The notes beneath the pieces are model-generated. The model was given only the letters and a program-made list of their open reading frames with translations. It was not told the DNA's origin and did not search any database. The position numbers and the translations under genes were made by a program. This document shows, piece after piece, positions 34,186 through 40,848 of a stretch of DNA of 45,308 nucleotides. Position 1 is the first letter of the stretch. Each line of letters starts with the position of its first letter. Origin of the DNA: Verrucomicrobia bacterium UBA3761 (GTDB lineage Bacteria > Verrucomicrobiota > Kiritimatiellia > RFP12 > UBA1067); contig DFGB01000077.1 of NCBI GenBank assembly GCA_002371135.1, forward strand, positions 1-45,308, in the 5' to 3' direction.

Positions 34186-34214
34186 GGACGGAGGGGCTTC
34201 GCCCCCCGAACCCC
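34186..34214. repeat. GC-rich hairpin repeat, copy 2
   Basis: GGACGGAGGGGCTTCG continuing through CCCCCCGAACCCC, 14 nt after ruvB. It is the inverse of the element at 24646-24670, with GGGGC-TTC-GCCCC as the hairpin. It is placed like a terminator for argC-ruvB but lacks a U-tract. Confidence 0.6.
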
Positions 34215-34255
34215 CTGCGGGAGGTCCGCGCCCTTTCGGGGTAATCTGCCACCCA

Positions 34256-34311
34256 TATTGGAAATTGGCAACATTGGTATTGGCAACATTTTCACATTTC
34301 CACATTTCCCC
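34256..34311 (+). repeat. TTGGCAACAT / CACATTTC micro-arrays before the FadL-like gene
   Basis: ATTGGAA, ATTGGCAACATTGGT, ATTGGCAACATT, then TTTTCACA, TTTCCACA, TTTCCCCC (period about 8). The second part merges into the ATTTCCCC promoter box at 34304-34311. No gene is seen in the 206-nt gap. Confidence 0.5.
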
Positions 34312-34341
34312 CTTGCCAAGTTCAACGGAATATGGTATCAT
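34304..34341 (+). promoter_or_regulatory. Promoter of the FadL-family gene
   Basis: TTGCCA (34313-34318), 17-nt spacer, and TGGTATCAT with the -10 at 34336-34341. ATTTCCCC lies immediately upstream. The same ATTTCCCC plus CGGAA-TATG arrangement precedes the genes at 37488 and 40701. GAAGGAAG then supplies the ribosome-binding site. Confidence 0.65.
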
Positions 34342-34378
34342 ATCCGCCACTTTGACAAAAAAGAAGGAAGTGTCAAGA

Positions 34379-35752
34379 ATGAAGAAGCTTATTTTCGCGG
34401 CTGTCGCCGCTTTTTCGCTCGGGGCGGCGCAAGGCGCCGGCTTCGGCATTTACGAGGCGTCTGCTCGCGGCAACGCGCTCGGCGGCGCCCTCGTCGGCGA
34501 TGCGTTCGAGGTCGACGCCACCGCTAACTACTACAACCCCGCCAATATCGCTTTCGCAACCAACATCCAGTTCGCCGTCGGCGCAACGTTCATCAACCCC
34601 TATTGCGACGTCAAGGTGGATGGCCAGACCCAGGACCGCATGAACCCCGGCTGGTTTACCGTCCCCGCGTTCTACTTCACCGTCCCGCTGCCGATGGATT
34701 TCGCCTTCGGCTTCGGCACGTATACGGAGTTCGGCCTCGGCACGCGCTACGGCCACAACTGGACCCTCGCCGGCGACACCCAGAAGACCACCATGCGTCA
34801 GGTCACCCTCAACCCGAACCTCGCATACAAGATTACCGACCGCTGGTCGGTTTCGGGCGGTCTGCGCTTCAGCTGGATTCAGTTCATCAACCACAAGTCC
34901 CCCTATCATCGTGACACTCTCTACCAGGATGTCGACCAGCTCGTCTCGGCGCCCGTCCGCGCACAGGGGACGATTTCCGCGCCCGACGCCTACCACCTCA
35001 ATTCGCGCCTGAAAGGCGACGACTGGGGAGTCGGCTGGAACGCCGCGACGTCCTTCAAGGCCACGGAGGACCTCTCGTTCGGTCTCGTCTACCGCTCGCA
35101 GATCAAGCACAAGATCAAGGGCAACTACGATATGTACGGCAATGTCGACGGCGACGCCTCCGGTACGCTGAATCTCGTCGCAGGCGGCAATACCATCGGC
35201 CAGCTGCCTTTCGCCCAGCACATCCACCTCTCGCAATACGAGCACGGCTCGGCCTCCGCCAAGCTCCGCCTCCCGCGCTCCATCACCGCCGGCGTCAACT
35301 GGCGCGCGACCGAGAAGTGGCGCGTCGGCGGCACCGTTACGTGGACAGAGTGGTCGAGCGTCAAGAACATCGACTTCAAACTCCCCTACGGCCACAGCTT
35401 CCGCCAGCCGCTCCATTGGAACGACGTCTGGCGCTTCGGCATCGGCAATGAATACGACGTCCTCGACTGGCTCACGCTCCGTTGCGGCTATATCTACGAT
35501 ATGGACCCCTCGTCGAAGCACAACGGCACCACGATGATCCCCTCCGGCGATCGCCACATCATCGGCACCGGCCTTGGCTTCAAGCTCGCCGAGAACCTCT
35601 ACCTCGACCTCGGCTACTCGTTCATCCGCATGAACAACGACGACCGCTTCATCAAGGTCAAGACCCGCGAGGGCGAGACTAAGCACTACAAATTCGCCAC
35701 CCACAACGGCTTCTCGCACCTCGTCTCCGCCACCATCCGCTACTCGTTCTGA
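34379..35752 (+). CDS. FadL/OmpP1-family outer-membrane transport protein
   Basis: A 457-residue outer-membrane barrel with a signal peptide (cleavage near GAAQGAG). The mature start, GFGIYEASARGNALGGALVGDA, matches the FadL/OmpP1/TodX N-terminal plug region, followed by NYYNPANIAF. The body has amphipathic strands and ends SATIRYSF with a terminal Phe. Members carry long-chain fatty acids or other hydrophobic compounds across the outer membrane; the substrate here cannot be told. The ATG at 34379 has GAAGGAAG upstream. It is expressed from its own promoter. Confidence 0.88.
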   Translation: MKKLIFAAVAAFSLGAAQGAGFGIYEASARGNALGGALVGDAFEVDATANYYNPANIAFATNIQFAVGATFINPYCDVKVDGQTQDRMNPGWFTVPAFYFTVPLPMDFAFGFGTYTEFGLGTRYGHNWTLAGDTQKTTMRQVTLNPNLAYKITDRWSVSGGLRFSWIQFINHKSPYHRDTLYQDVDQLVSAPVRAQGTISAPDAYHLNSRLKGDDWGVGWNAATSFKATEDLSFGLVYRSQIKHKIKGNYDMYGNVDGDASGTLNLVAGGNTIGQLPFAQHIHLSQYEHGSASAKLRLPRSITAGVNWRATEKWRVGGTVTWTEWSSVKNIDFKLPYGHSFRQPLHWNDVWRFGIGNEYDVLDWLTLRCGYIYDMDPSSKHNGTTMIPSGDRHIIGTGLGFKLAENLYLDLGYSFIRMNNDDRFIKVKTREGETKHYKFATHNGFSHLVSATIRYSF

Positions 35753-35756
35753 TCCG

Positions 35757-35992
35757 TCTCTTTGCGATCTTTGCGTCCTTTGCGGCAAAATAAAAAAACG
35801 GTATGTTTTTTTAGCCGCAAAGAACGCAGAGAACGCAAAGGGGAAACGGTATATTTTTCAGCCGCAAAGAACGCAGAGAACGCAAAGGGAAAAAAACGGT
35901 ATATTTTTTAGCCGCAAAGAACGCAGAGAACGCAAAGGGGAAAGCGGTATATTTTTTAGCCGCAAAGAACGCAGAGTACGCAAAGGGAAAGG
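35757..35992. repeat. Left repeat array of the GxxExxY island
   Basis: The left arm has three 9-mers CTTTGCGAT, CTTTGCGTC, CTTTGCGGC (35760-35786). Four copies of a 47-50-nt unit follow, each with CGGTATATTTTT (one CGGTATGTTTTT) then AGC-CGCAAAGAA-CGCAGAGAA-CGCAAAGGG. GCCGC anchors lie at 35814, 35861, 35911 and 35959. The left arm is the inverse of the 9-mers in each unit. The last unit supplies AAAGGGAAAGGA as ribosome-binding site for the gene at 36000. Confidence 0.85.
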
Positions 35993-35999
35993 ATGTATT

Positions 36000-36377
36000 A
36001 TGACAGAGCAAGAGGCGAATGTGATTTGCGATAAAATTAGACAGGTTGCGTATGATTTGCATGTTTATCTTGGGGTCGGATATCTTGAAAAAGTATATGA
36101 AAATGGCTTGGCGCATAGGCTAGTCAAGTCGGGAATGTCTGTAAAATCGCAAGTGCCGGTTCAAGTTTCCGATGAAGACGGGTTTGTCATCGGCGAGTAT
36201 GTTGCCGACTTGGTGGTGGAGGGTATTGTCGTTGAATTGAAAGCAGTTTCGTCACTTCTGCCGATTCATGTTGCACAACTTATAAACTACTTAAAGGCGA
36301 TGAAGGTGGAACATGGATTGCTGATAAATTTTGGTTCTGAAAAATTTCAATGTAAAAAGGTGGTAAAACGTCTCTAA
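36000..36377 (+). CDS. GxxExxY family protein (PD-(D/E)XK nuclease-like)
   Basis: A 125-residue protein with the family signature GYLEKVY at residues 27-33. Nuclease-fold residues appear in order: E30, D70 (in GEYVADLVVEG), E79-L80-K81 as ExK, and Q93-xxx-Y97 (AQLINYL), which resembles the RecB-type QxxxY motif. All PD-(D/E)XK positions are present, so it may be an active DNA or RNA nuclease, though the biochemical role of this family is not established. Codon use is strikingly AT-rich compared with neighbours, suggesting transfer. It is bracketed on both sides by the same 9-nt repeat arrays (35757-35992 and 36380-36494), which also supply its ribosome-binding site. Confidence 0.9.
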   Translation: MTEQEANVICDKIRQVAYDLHVYLGVGYLEKVYENGLAHRLVKSGMSVKSQVPVQVSDEDGFVIGEYVADLVVEGIVVELKAVSSLLPIHVAQLINYLKAMKVEHGLLINFGSEKFQCKKVVKRL

Positions 36378-36379
36378 GC

Positions 36380-36494
36380 CTTTGCGATCTTTGCGTCCTT
36401 TGCGGCAAAAAAAACGGTATATTTTTCAGCCGCAAAGAACGCAGAGTACGCAAAGGGAAAGAGTGCTTTTATCCTTTGCGGCAAAAGAAACAGG
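36380..36494. repeat. Right repeat array of the GxxExxY island
   Basis: The same 27-nt left arm as at 35760 (identical), then AAAACGGTATATTTTTC and the right-arm 9-mers CGCAAAGAA, CGCAGAGTA, CGCAAAGGG at 36431-36457. A partial left arm, CCTTTGCGGCAAAAG, follows at 36473-36487. It begins 2 nt after the stop codon of the GxxExxY gene and ends in the AGGAG ribosome-binding site of the TetR gene. Confidence 0.85.
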
Positions 36495-36503
36495 AGTGCA
36501 ACC

Positions 36504-37115
36504 ATGCCGAAGATCGACCACGAAGAGCGCAAGGCGCGCATTATCGCAGCGAGCATCCGGCTTTTTGCCAAGCACGGCTACTTGGCGGTCAATTTCGGCA
36601 TGATTGCGAGCGAATGCGGCATCGCGCGTACCTTATTATACGGGTACTTCAAAGACAAGCGCTCGATCTTCAACGCGGCGGTGGACGGCGTCACGGCGCG
36701 GGTCGAGCGTAAATACGCCGAAGTCGTGCGCTCGCGCCAGTCGGCCGACGCCAAGCTGCGCCAGATTTGCATAACCGTCCTCGCCATGCTCTTCGACAAC
36801 CGCGAGTTCGTCTGCGTCATAGCAGACCAAATCGCGTTTTTGCGCCGGAAGGGCGAGGACGTGAGCGGCAAGGTGGTCGAGCACACGGTAGGGGTCAAGA
36901 AGATAATCGGCGTATTGATCGGCGAGGCGATCCGCCGCCGGGAATACGACAGCCGCGTCAACATCGGGAGGACGGTCAATTTGCTCTATTCGCAGTTCGA
37001 GGCGGCCGCCCTCCAGCTCGCCATCACCGGCAACGCCGAATTCTCCGAGTGCATCGACCGGCTCGACGGCATTCTCTTCGCCCTGCGAGCCCCCGACGCC
37101 CCCCGCTCCATGTGA
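36504..37115 (+). CDS. TetR/AcrR family transcriptional regulator
   Basis: A 203-residue regulator. The N-terminal helix-turn-helix (residues about 10-55) has ARIIAASIRLFAKHGY, then MIASECGIARTLLYGYF and KDKRSIFNA, matching the TetR pattern. The helical C-terminal ligand domain is of the usual size. The ligand is unknown and no efflux or enzyme gene lies beside it. AGGAG lies 7 nt before the ATG, directly after the last fragment of the repeat array. It may regulate itself or the secreted genes downstream, but no palindromic operator was identified. Confidence 0.88.
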   Translation: MPKIDHEERKARIIAASIRLFAKHGYLAVNFGMIASECGIARTLLYGYFKDKRSIFNAAVDGVTARVERKYAEVVRSRQSADAKLRQICITVLAMLFDNREFVCVIADQIAFLRRKGEDVSGKVVEHTVGVKKIIGVLIGEAIRRREYDSRVNIGRTVNLLYSQFEAAALQLAITGNAEFSECIDRLDGILFALRAPDAPRSM

Positions 37116-37310
37116 TTTCAGAGTGCCCCCTAGGCAAATCCCGACCGCCCCCTAAGCAACTCGATTCTTTGCCCGAAGCTCGCCCTTCGTCTGCGGCAGA
37201 GGAAAAGGGTGTTTGCGGTATGCGAAATGTGCGAGTCGGGCAGTTGCCGTCTTGGCGTTCCAACAGACACCATGCAGGCTCTTCCCTCTTCCCTCTTCCC
37301 TCTTTTTTTC
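37116..37310. other. Gap after the TetR gene: direct repeat and heptamer array
   Basis: GCCCCCTAGGCAA (37124-37136) and GCCCCCTAAGCAA (37147-37159) form a near-perfect 13-nt direct repeat 23 nt apart. CTCTTCC units with 7-nt period (37280-37304) then lead into the next promoter. I see no gene here. Confidence 0.5.
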
Positions 37311-37349
37311 ATTTCCCCCCTTGCTAGCGATGCGGAAATATGATACAAT
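37311..37349 (+). promoter_or_regulatory. Promoter of the secreted three-gene cluster
   Basis: ATTTCCCC (37311-37318), TTGCTA (37321-37326), 17-nt spacer, TGATACAAT with the -10 at 37344-37349. The CGGAAATATG context matches the FadL-gene and 40701-gene promoters. It leaves an unusually long leader of about 130 nt containing ATCAT-tttacg-ATGAT and a TGATAAAACT repeat. Confidence 0.6.
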
Positions 37350-37487
37350 ACTGGGTGAACAAGGGGGAAAAGGCTTGTGTACACTGCAAAAGAAATCATT
37401 TTACGATGATTGGGTTTGTGTTTGGATGCGTTTTTCTCTAGGATTTTCTGATAAAACTTGATAAAACACACTGGAAGGGACTAAAGA

Positions 37488-38201
37488 ATGAAAAAGACAA
37501 CGCTAGCGTTCGCGACGGCATTCGGCGCTCTCGTCGCCGGTTCCGCTTTCGCACATTCTGCAGATGTGCTCATCAATTTCACTCCGCTGGGCGATACGTA
37601 CTACGCAACCGGCGAGAAGGTCGGCGCTGGCGAATGGTGGGCTCTCGGCTGGTCCGCAGACGGCGTGTTTGAGGGCGTCAAGGCCGATCTCACCACGATC
37701 GACCCCGACGACAAGCTCCTCCTCAAGGGCAAGGTCTCGACGCCTGACATTCTCTTCCAGGTTCCCTACCAAGACGCTCCCGCGACGGGTCAGTATCACA
37801 TCCTCGTCCTTGATACGCGCAACGCTGCAGGCGAGCCTTCTCCTGCGGGTTCCGCTCCTGCCATCGTGAACGGCTCGCACATTGCGAACGGCGCTCTTGC
37901 CGCTTCTGCGGTTGGCGGCGTTACCACCACGGCTGAAGCGGTCGCGGTTTCTGGCTCCTACGCGATCGACGAATCCAAGATTGTCAAGCCTGCGGAGATC
38001 ACGGGCTTCGTCCCCAATGGCGATACGGTCACGATTACGGTCGAGAACATGGTCCCCGCCATCGCTTACAAGATTACTTACGGCGACAGCCTCGAAAATC
38101 TCAAGTCGGCTGAATACACCATCCCGCGCTCTAACTATGCGACGACGGTCCAGTTCACGATTGAGGCGAAGGATGCCCGGTTCTTCAAACTCGACAAGTA
38201 A
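37488..38201 (+). CDS. Small secreted protein, unknown function
   Basis: A 237-residue protein with a signal peptide (LAFATAFGALVAGSAFAHSA). The mature part is beta-rich. It starts ADVLINFTPLGDTYYATGEKV, with EWWALGWSADGVFEG, a central Ala/Gly-rich stretch (about 125-150), and ends YTIPRSNYATTVQFTIEAKDARFFKLDK. That end resembles the small beta-sandwich tails seen on secreted proteins of this lineage. No sorting signal is present. GGAAGGGA provides a strong ribosome-binding site. It is first of three collinear secreted genes with gaps of 21 and 29 nt. Confidence 0.75.
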   Translation: MKKTTLAFATAFGALVAGSAFAHSADVLINFTPLGDTYYATGEKVGAGEWWALGWSADGVFEGVKADLTTIDPDDKLLLKGKVSTPDILFQVPYQDAPATGQYHILVLDTRNAAGEPSPAGSAPAIVNGSHIANGALAASAVGGVTTTAEAVAVSGSYAIDESKIVKPAEITGFVPNGDTVTITVENMVPAIAYKITYGDSLENLKSAEYTIPRSNYATTVQFTIEAKDARFFKLDK

Positions 38202-38222
38202 TAGAGGAAAGGATTTGATGTC

Positions 38223-39041
38223 ATGAAGAAGATGATTTTTGGTCTCGCGGCACTCGCTTCCCTCGCGACGCTCGCCACAACAGTCGAAAGCTCCAACACC
38301 TTCGGCGTCCTCAAACTGATGTCGCCCGACAAGGAAACGGCGATTTGCGTCCCGTGGGTCAAGGTTGGCACTGGCGGTGCAATTAACCCAGATTCGCTCG
38401 TCCTCACCTCTAACCTCAAGGCTGGCGACAAGCTTTATGCATTCGGCAAAAACGCTGGTGACAATGTGACTTACAAGTGGACTCTGAGTGAACCCGGGAC
38501 TTCGTGGGGAACTTCGGCGACTACGATTGGCGGTACTACTGCTGGGGCGGCGAGTGCATCCACATATACAATTAATCGTGGTCTCGGCTTGCTTCTCGTC
38601 CGCGAAGGAACGGGCTGGGATGAGAATACTCTTGCCCAAACTCCAATCTACCTCTACGGTCAGTATGCGGAGCTTGCAAGCAACGAGAAGACGACTACTT
38701 GCCCTGTCAGCACTACTAAGGCTCTCTCCACGCTCATCGCGCCTCCTTCCACTGCTGCGGTCGACTTGAATAAGCTGTCGTTCGCTGGTGCGGTGAAAAA
38801 CGATATGATTATGACCCAACTTGGCACTACATACTACTACACGTATCCTGTGACGGATCAAGGCAAAGGAGATGAGCTCAAGTGGTGCAGGATGTCGCAG
38901 TTGAATGACAATGACACAATATACTGGGTTGTAACCGATGTTACGATTCCTGCTGGTCGCGGGGCTTGGTACATTGCTCGCAAGAGGACGGCGGGAGAAG
39001 TTGCCCAGACGTCTGGCGTCACGATTACATGGGCAAACTAA
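38223..39041 (+). CDS. Secreted protein of the PEP-CTERM cluster, unknown function
   Basis: A 272-residue protein with a signal peptide (MIFGLAALASLATLATTVES). The mature part is beta-rich, with many Thr/Ser/Gly residues. It starts NTFGVLKLMSPDKETAICVPWVKVG and contains repeated LKAGDKLYAFGK-like strands and RGAWYIARK near the end. I do not recognise a domain. AAAGGA lies a few nt before the ATG at 38223. Base composition is lower in GC than in the cell-wall genes. Its place between the first secreted gene and the PEP-CTERM gene suggests a shared surface function. Confidence 0.75.
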   Translation: MKKMIFGLAALASLATLATTVESSNTFGVLKLMSPDKETAICVPWVKVGTGGAINPDSLVLTSNLKAGDKLYAFGKNAGDNVTYKWTLSEPGTSWGTSATTIGGTTAGAASASTYTINRGLGLLLVREGTGWDENTLAQTPIYLYGQYAELASNEKTTTCPVSTTKALSTLIAPPSTAAVDLNKLSFAGAVKNDMIMTQLGTTYYYTYPVTDQGKGDELKWCRMSQLNDNDTIYWVVTDVTIPAGRGAWYIARKRTAGEVAQTSGVTITWAN

Positions 39042-39070
39042 TCAAAAGGCTTAAATTCAAGGAAAATAAA

Positions 39071-39535
39071 ATGAAAAAGATAATCTTGTTTGCGGCGATT
39101 GCTTTGGCCGCATGCGTCGGTCGGGCTGAGTACTTGTACTGGCAGATTGGCGACAATGTTGATGCGACTAAGTTTGATTCGGTATCGCTTTGGGGTTCGA
39201 CTGCTGGCGGCGATAAAACGAGGCTTTATGGTTGGGACAAGGATGCTGATCTTTCAAAGACGTATGAGACGGACCTCGGCATTTATTCTGGTGATAATAC
39301 CGCATCATTCTACATCGAAGTCGCCAACTACGAGAATGGTGCCTACAATGTGGTAGATACCAGTAAGCCCATCTCGTATTCAGACTTGGCGGGTTATGTT
39401 CACTCGTCGATGCAGACTATTTCAAATGTAGCTGCTTACACTGGGGCAACGTATACTTCCGTCCCTGAGCCGACGTCTGGGTTGATGTTGCTCATGGGCA
39501 TGGCGCTCGTCGCGCTCAAGCGTAAACGCGCATAA
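39071..39535 (+). CDS. PEP-CTERM sorting-signal protein
   Basis: A 154-residue secreted protein with an N-terminal signal peptide (IILFAAIALAACVGRAEY). The C-terminal PEP-CTERM signal has VPEPTSG, a hydrophobic helix (LMLLMGMALVAL) and a basic end (KRKRA). Exosortase enzymes recognise this tail in Gram-negative bacteria that make exopolysaccharide, so an exosortase should be encoded elsewhere in this genome. The middle part (YLYWQIGDNVDATKFDSV, SFYIEVANYENGAY) is a small beta domain. AAGGA precedes the ATG by 7 nt. It is the last gene of the three-gene cluster. Confidence 0.92.
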   Translation: MKKIILFAAIALAACVGRAEYLYWQIGDNVDATKFDSVSLWGSTAGGDKTRLYGWDKDADLSKTYETDLGIYSGDNTASFYIEVANYENGAYNVVDTSKPISYSDLAGYVHSSMQTISNVAAYTGATYTSVPEPTSGLMLLMGMALVALKRKRA

Positions 39536-39540
39536 CATAG

Positions 39541-39617
39541 GCCGCTCTAGCGGCGCTGGAATGGCTAGAAGGACTAGACTTGCTCTAGGCCTTCTAGTTG
39601 CTTTCTAGAGGGGCTAG
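39541..39617. repeat. Phased CTAG cluster after the PEP-CTERM gene
   Basis: Seven CTAG tetramers lie at 39547, 39565, 39574, 39585, 39594, 39605 and 39614, with spacings 18, 9, 11, 9, 11, 9. GCCGCT-CT-AGCGGC (39541-39554) and CTAGAAGG / CCTTCTAG (39565-39572, 39590-39597) are inverted pairs. It may act as the cluster terminator or a protein-binding array. Confidence 0.7.
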
Positions 39618-39660
39618 AGACGTTCGCATTCAATGCGCGTTTCGCCCGTGCGCGGCCCGA

Positions 39661-39779
39661 GCGCCAAGGAGGCGCGGCTTCAGCCGCGCCGTATATGTAT
39701 GCGTTATTTGGCGGCGGTCGAGGCGCGCCAGTTGGCTTGGGACGTGCGTGGCGCGGCTGAAGCCGCGCCTCCTTGGCGC
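39661..39779. repeat. REP-like doublet: perfect 30-bp inverted repeat
   Basis: 39661-39690 and 39750-39779 are exact reverse complements (30 of 30). Each arm contains its own palindrome, GGCGCGGCTTCAGCCGCGCC. The spacer is 59 nt. The core CAAGGAGGCGCGGCT is shared with the hairpin at 8959-8994. It lies between convergent genes. Confidence 0.85.
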
Positions 39780-39789
39780 ATGCGGTCTC

Positions 39790-39824
39790 CGACCTCCTAC
39801 TTCCGACCTCCTACTTCCTACTTC
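39790..39824. repeat. Heptamer array CGACCTC/CTACTTC (five perfect units)
   Basis: CGACCTC, CTACTTC, CGACCTC, CTACTTC, CTACTTC in exact 7-nt register, abutting the hairpin that follows the metalloenzyme gene. TACTTCC units recur at 41740-41753. Confidence 0.8.
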
Positions 39825-39846
39825 CGTGTCCGCGCAGCGGACACGG
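39824..39846 (-). terminator. Perfect 10-bp hairpin abutting a stop codon
   Basis: CCGTGTCCGC-GCA-GCGGACACGG ends exactly at the stop codon (39847-39849) of the minus-strand metalloenzyme gene. There is no U-tract on the minus strand. Confidence 0.55.
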
Positions 39847-40701
39847 CTAGTCCCCTAGGGCTTCGAGTATCGCCGGGGTGACGTCGACGAGGGAGGACAC
39901 CTTGTCGCGGAGTTGCTGTTCGCGGGGGCCGAAGGCGATGAAGGGGATGGGGTTGCGGGTGTGGCCGCGGTCGGAGATGTTTTCTATGTTGCCGTGGTCG
40001 GAGGTGATGACGAGCGTAATGCCGTTCACTTCGACAAGTTCGACGAGCGCGGCGAGGAAATCGTCGTACGTCCTCAGCACGGCGCAAGCCCGCTGATAAT
40101 CCATGGAATGTCCGGAGACGTCGGTCTGGAAAAATTCGTAGAGGGTGAAATCGTTTTCTGCGGCGATGGCGGCGAGGTGGGCGGCGGCGCGGCGCGGAGT
40201 GATGGTGGCGATGTCCGGGTAGCGGTCCTGGATCGTCTCGCGGGTGAGGTCCTGCATCAGGGCGCGGTCGGCCATCAGGTCGTCGACGGTGCGGATCGTC
40301 CCGGGGCAGGTGAGAGCCATGACGGTGGTGACAGACTTGAAGCGGCGCGCGGCGAGGTCCTCGGGGGATTCGATGAGGAACGCGTCGGCGAAGGCGGTTT
40401 TCTTCTTGCGTTTGGCGAGTTGGAGGAAGAGGTTGTTTTCGTCGATGATTTTGCGGAGGCCGGGTCCGGGGAAGCCCTCGCAGTGGCGACCCATCGCGGC
40501 GGCGCAGTTGACTCCGGTGAACATGGTGGCCTGGCCGGTGGCGCTTTGGGGGAGGCCCTCGATGCCGAGGCAGGCGTCGATTGGTTTGGAGTGCCTTGCG
40601 ACGAGCCTGCACAGAGCGGGGCAGACTTCGGGGTTGACGGGATTGTCGGTCGCGCGTCCGCGCAATCCGACCCCGTCGATGAATAGAAAAAGAATGCGCA
40701 T
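39847..40701 (-). CDS. Phosphoglycerate mutase-like metalloenzyme (alkaline phosphatase superfamily)
   Basis: A 284-residue protein. Metal-site motifs in order are FLFIDGVG (Asp near 9), QSATGQATMFTG (nucleophile region), FFQTDVSGHSMD, TSDHGNIEN and HTRNPIPFIAFG. The last two are close to the cofactor-independent phosphoglycerate mutase signatures. It is much shorter than that enzyme (about 510 residues) or archaeal ApgM (about 400), because the inserted phosphotransferase-type domain is reduced. A phosphatase, phosphomutase or sulfatase-like role is possible; the substrate is not known. A TGGTATAAT promoter lies 14 nt before the ATG, leaving a leader of about 7 nt. It is a single gene, divergent from the ABC importer. 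Confidence 0.82.
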   Translation of the reverse strand: MRILFLFIDGVGLRGRATDNPVNPEVCPALCRLVARHSKPIDACLGIEGLPQSATGQATMFTGVNCAAAMGRHCEGFPGPGLRKIIDENNLFLQLAKRKKKTAFADAFLIESPEDLAARRFKSVTTVMALTCPGTIRTVDDLMADRALMQDLTRETIQDRYPDIATITPRRAAAHLAAIAAENDFTLYEFFQTDVSGHSMDYQRACAVLRTYDDFLAALVELVEVNGITLVITSDHGNIENISDRGHTRNPIPFIAFGPREQQLRDKVSSLVDVTPAILEALGD

Positions 40702-40715
40702 TTCGATTGCGAAGT

Positions 40716-40751
40716 ATTATACCATAATTCCGCGAAAAAGGGCGGGGAAAT
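40716..40751 (-). promoter_or_regulatory. Promoter of the metalloenzyme gene
   Basis: On the minus strand, ATTTCCCC (40751-40744), then GCGGAATTATGG and the -10 TATAAT (40721-40716). The TG of an extended -10 is present; no -35 consensus. The predicted leader is about 7 nt with no ribosome-binding site. Confidence 0.6.
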
Positions 40752-40783
40752 TTTCAAATTTTTGTGCGCGGCGGCGCGGGGGG

Positions 40784-40813
40784 TTGACCCGGAGGCGGGG
40801 TAAATGGTATAAT
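40784..40813 (+). promoter_or_regulatory. Promoter of the amino-acid ABC importer
   Basis: TTGACC (40784-40789), 18-nt spacer, TGGTATAAT with the -10 at 40808-40813. The leader is about 30 nt with AAAGGAAATGGAG as ribosome-binding region. Confidence 0.75.
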
Positions 40814-40848
40814 ATCCAAGTTAGCGAAAAAAAGGAAATGGAGTGTAT

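Noticed and set aside
35757..35992. Regularly spaced repeats at 47-50 nt looked like a CRISPR array
   Set aside because: The whole unit is conserved between copies, there are no unique spacers, and no cas genes are nearby.
37213..37461. Open frame of about 80 codons before the secreted cluster
   Set aside because: It spans the heptamer array and the predicted promoter, has no ribosome-binding site and no recognisable protein features.
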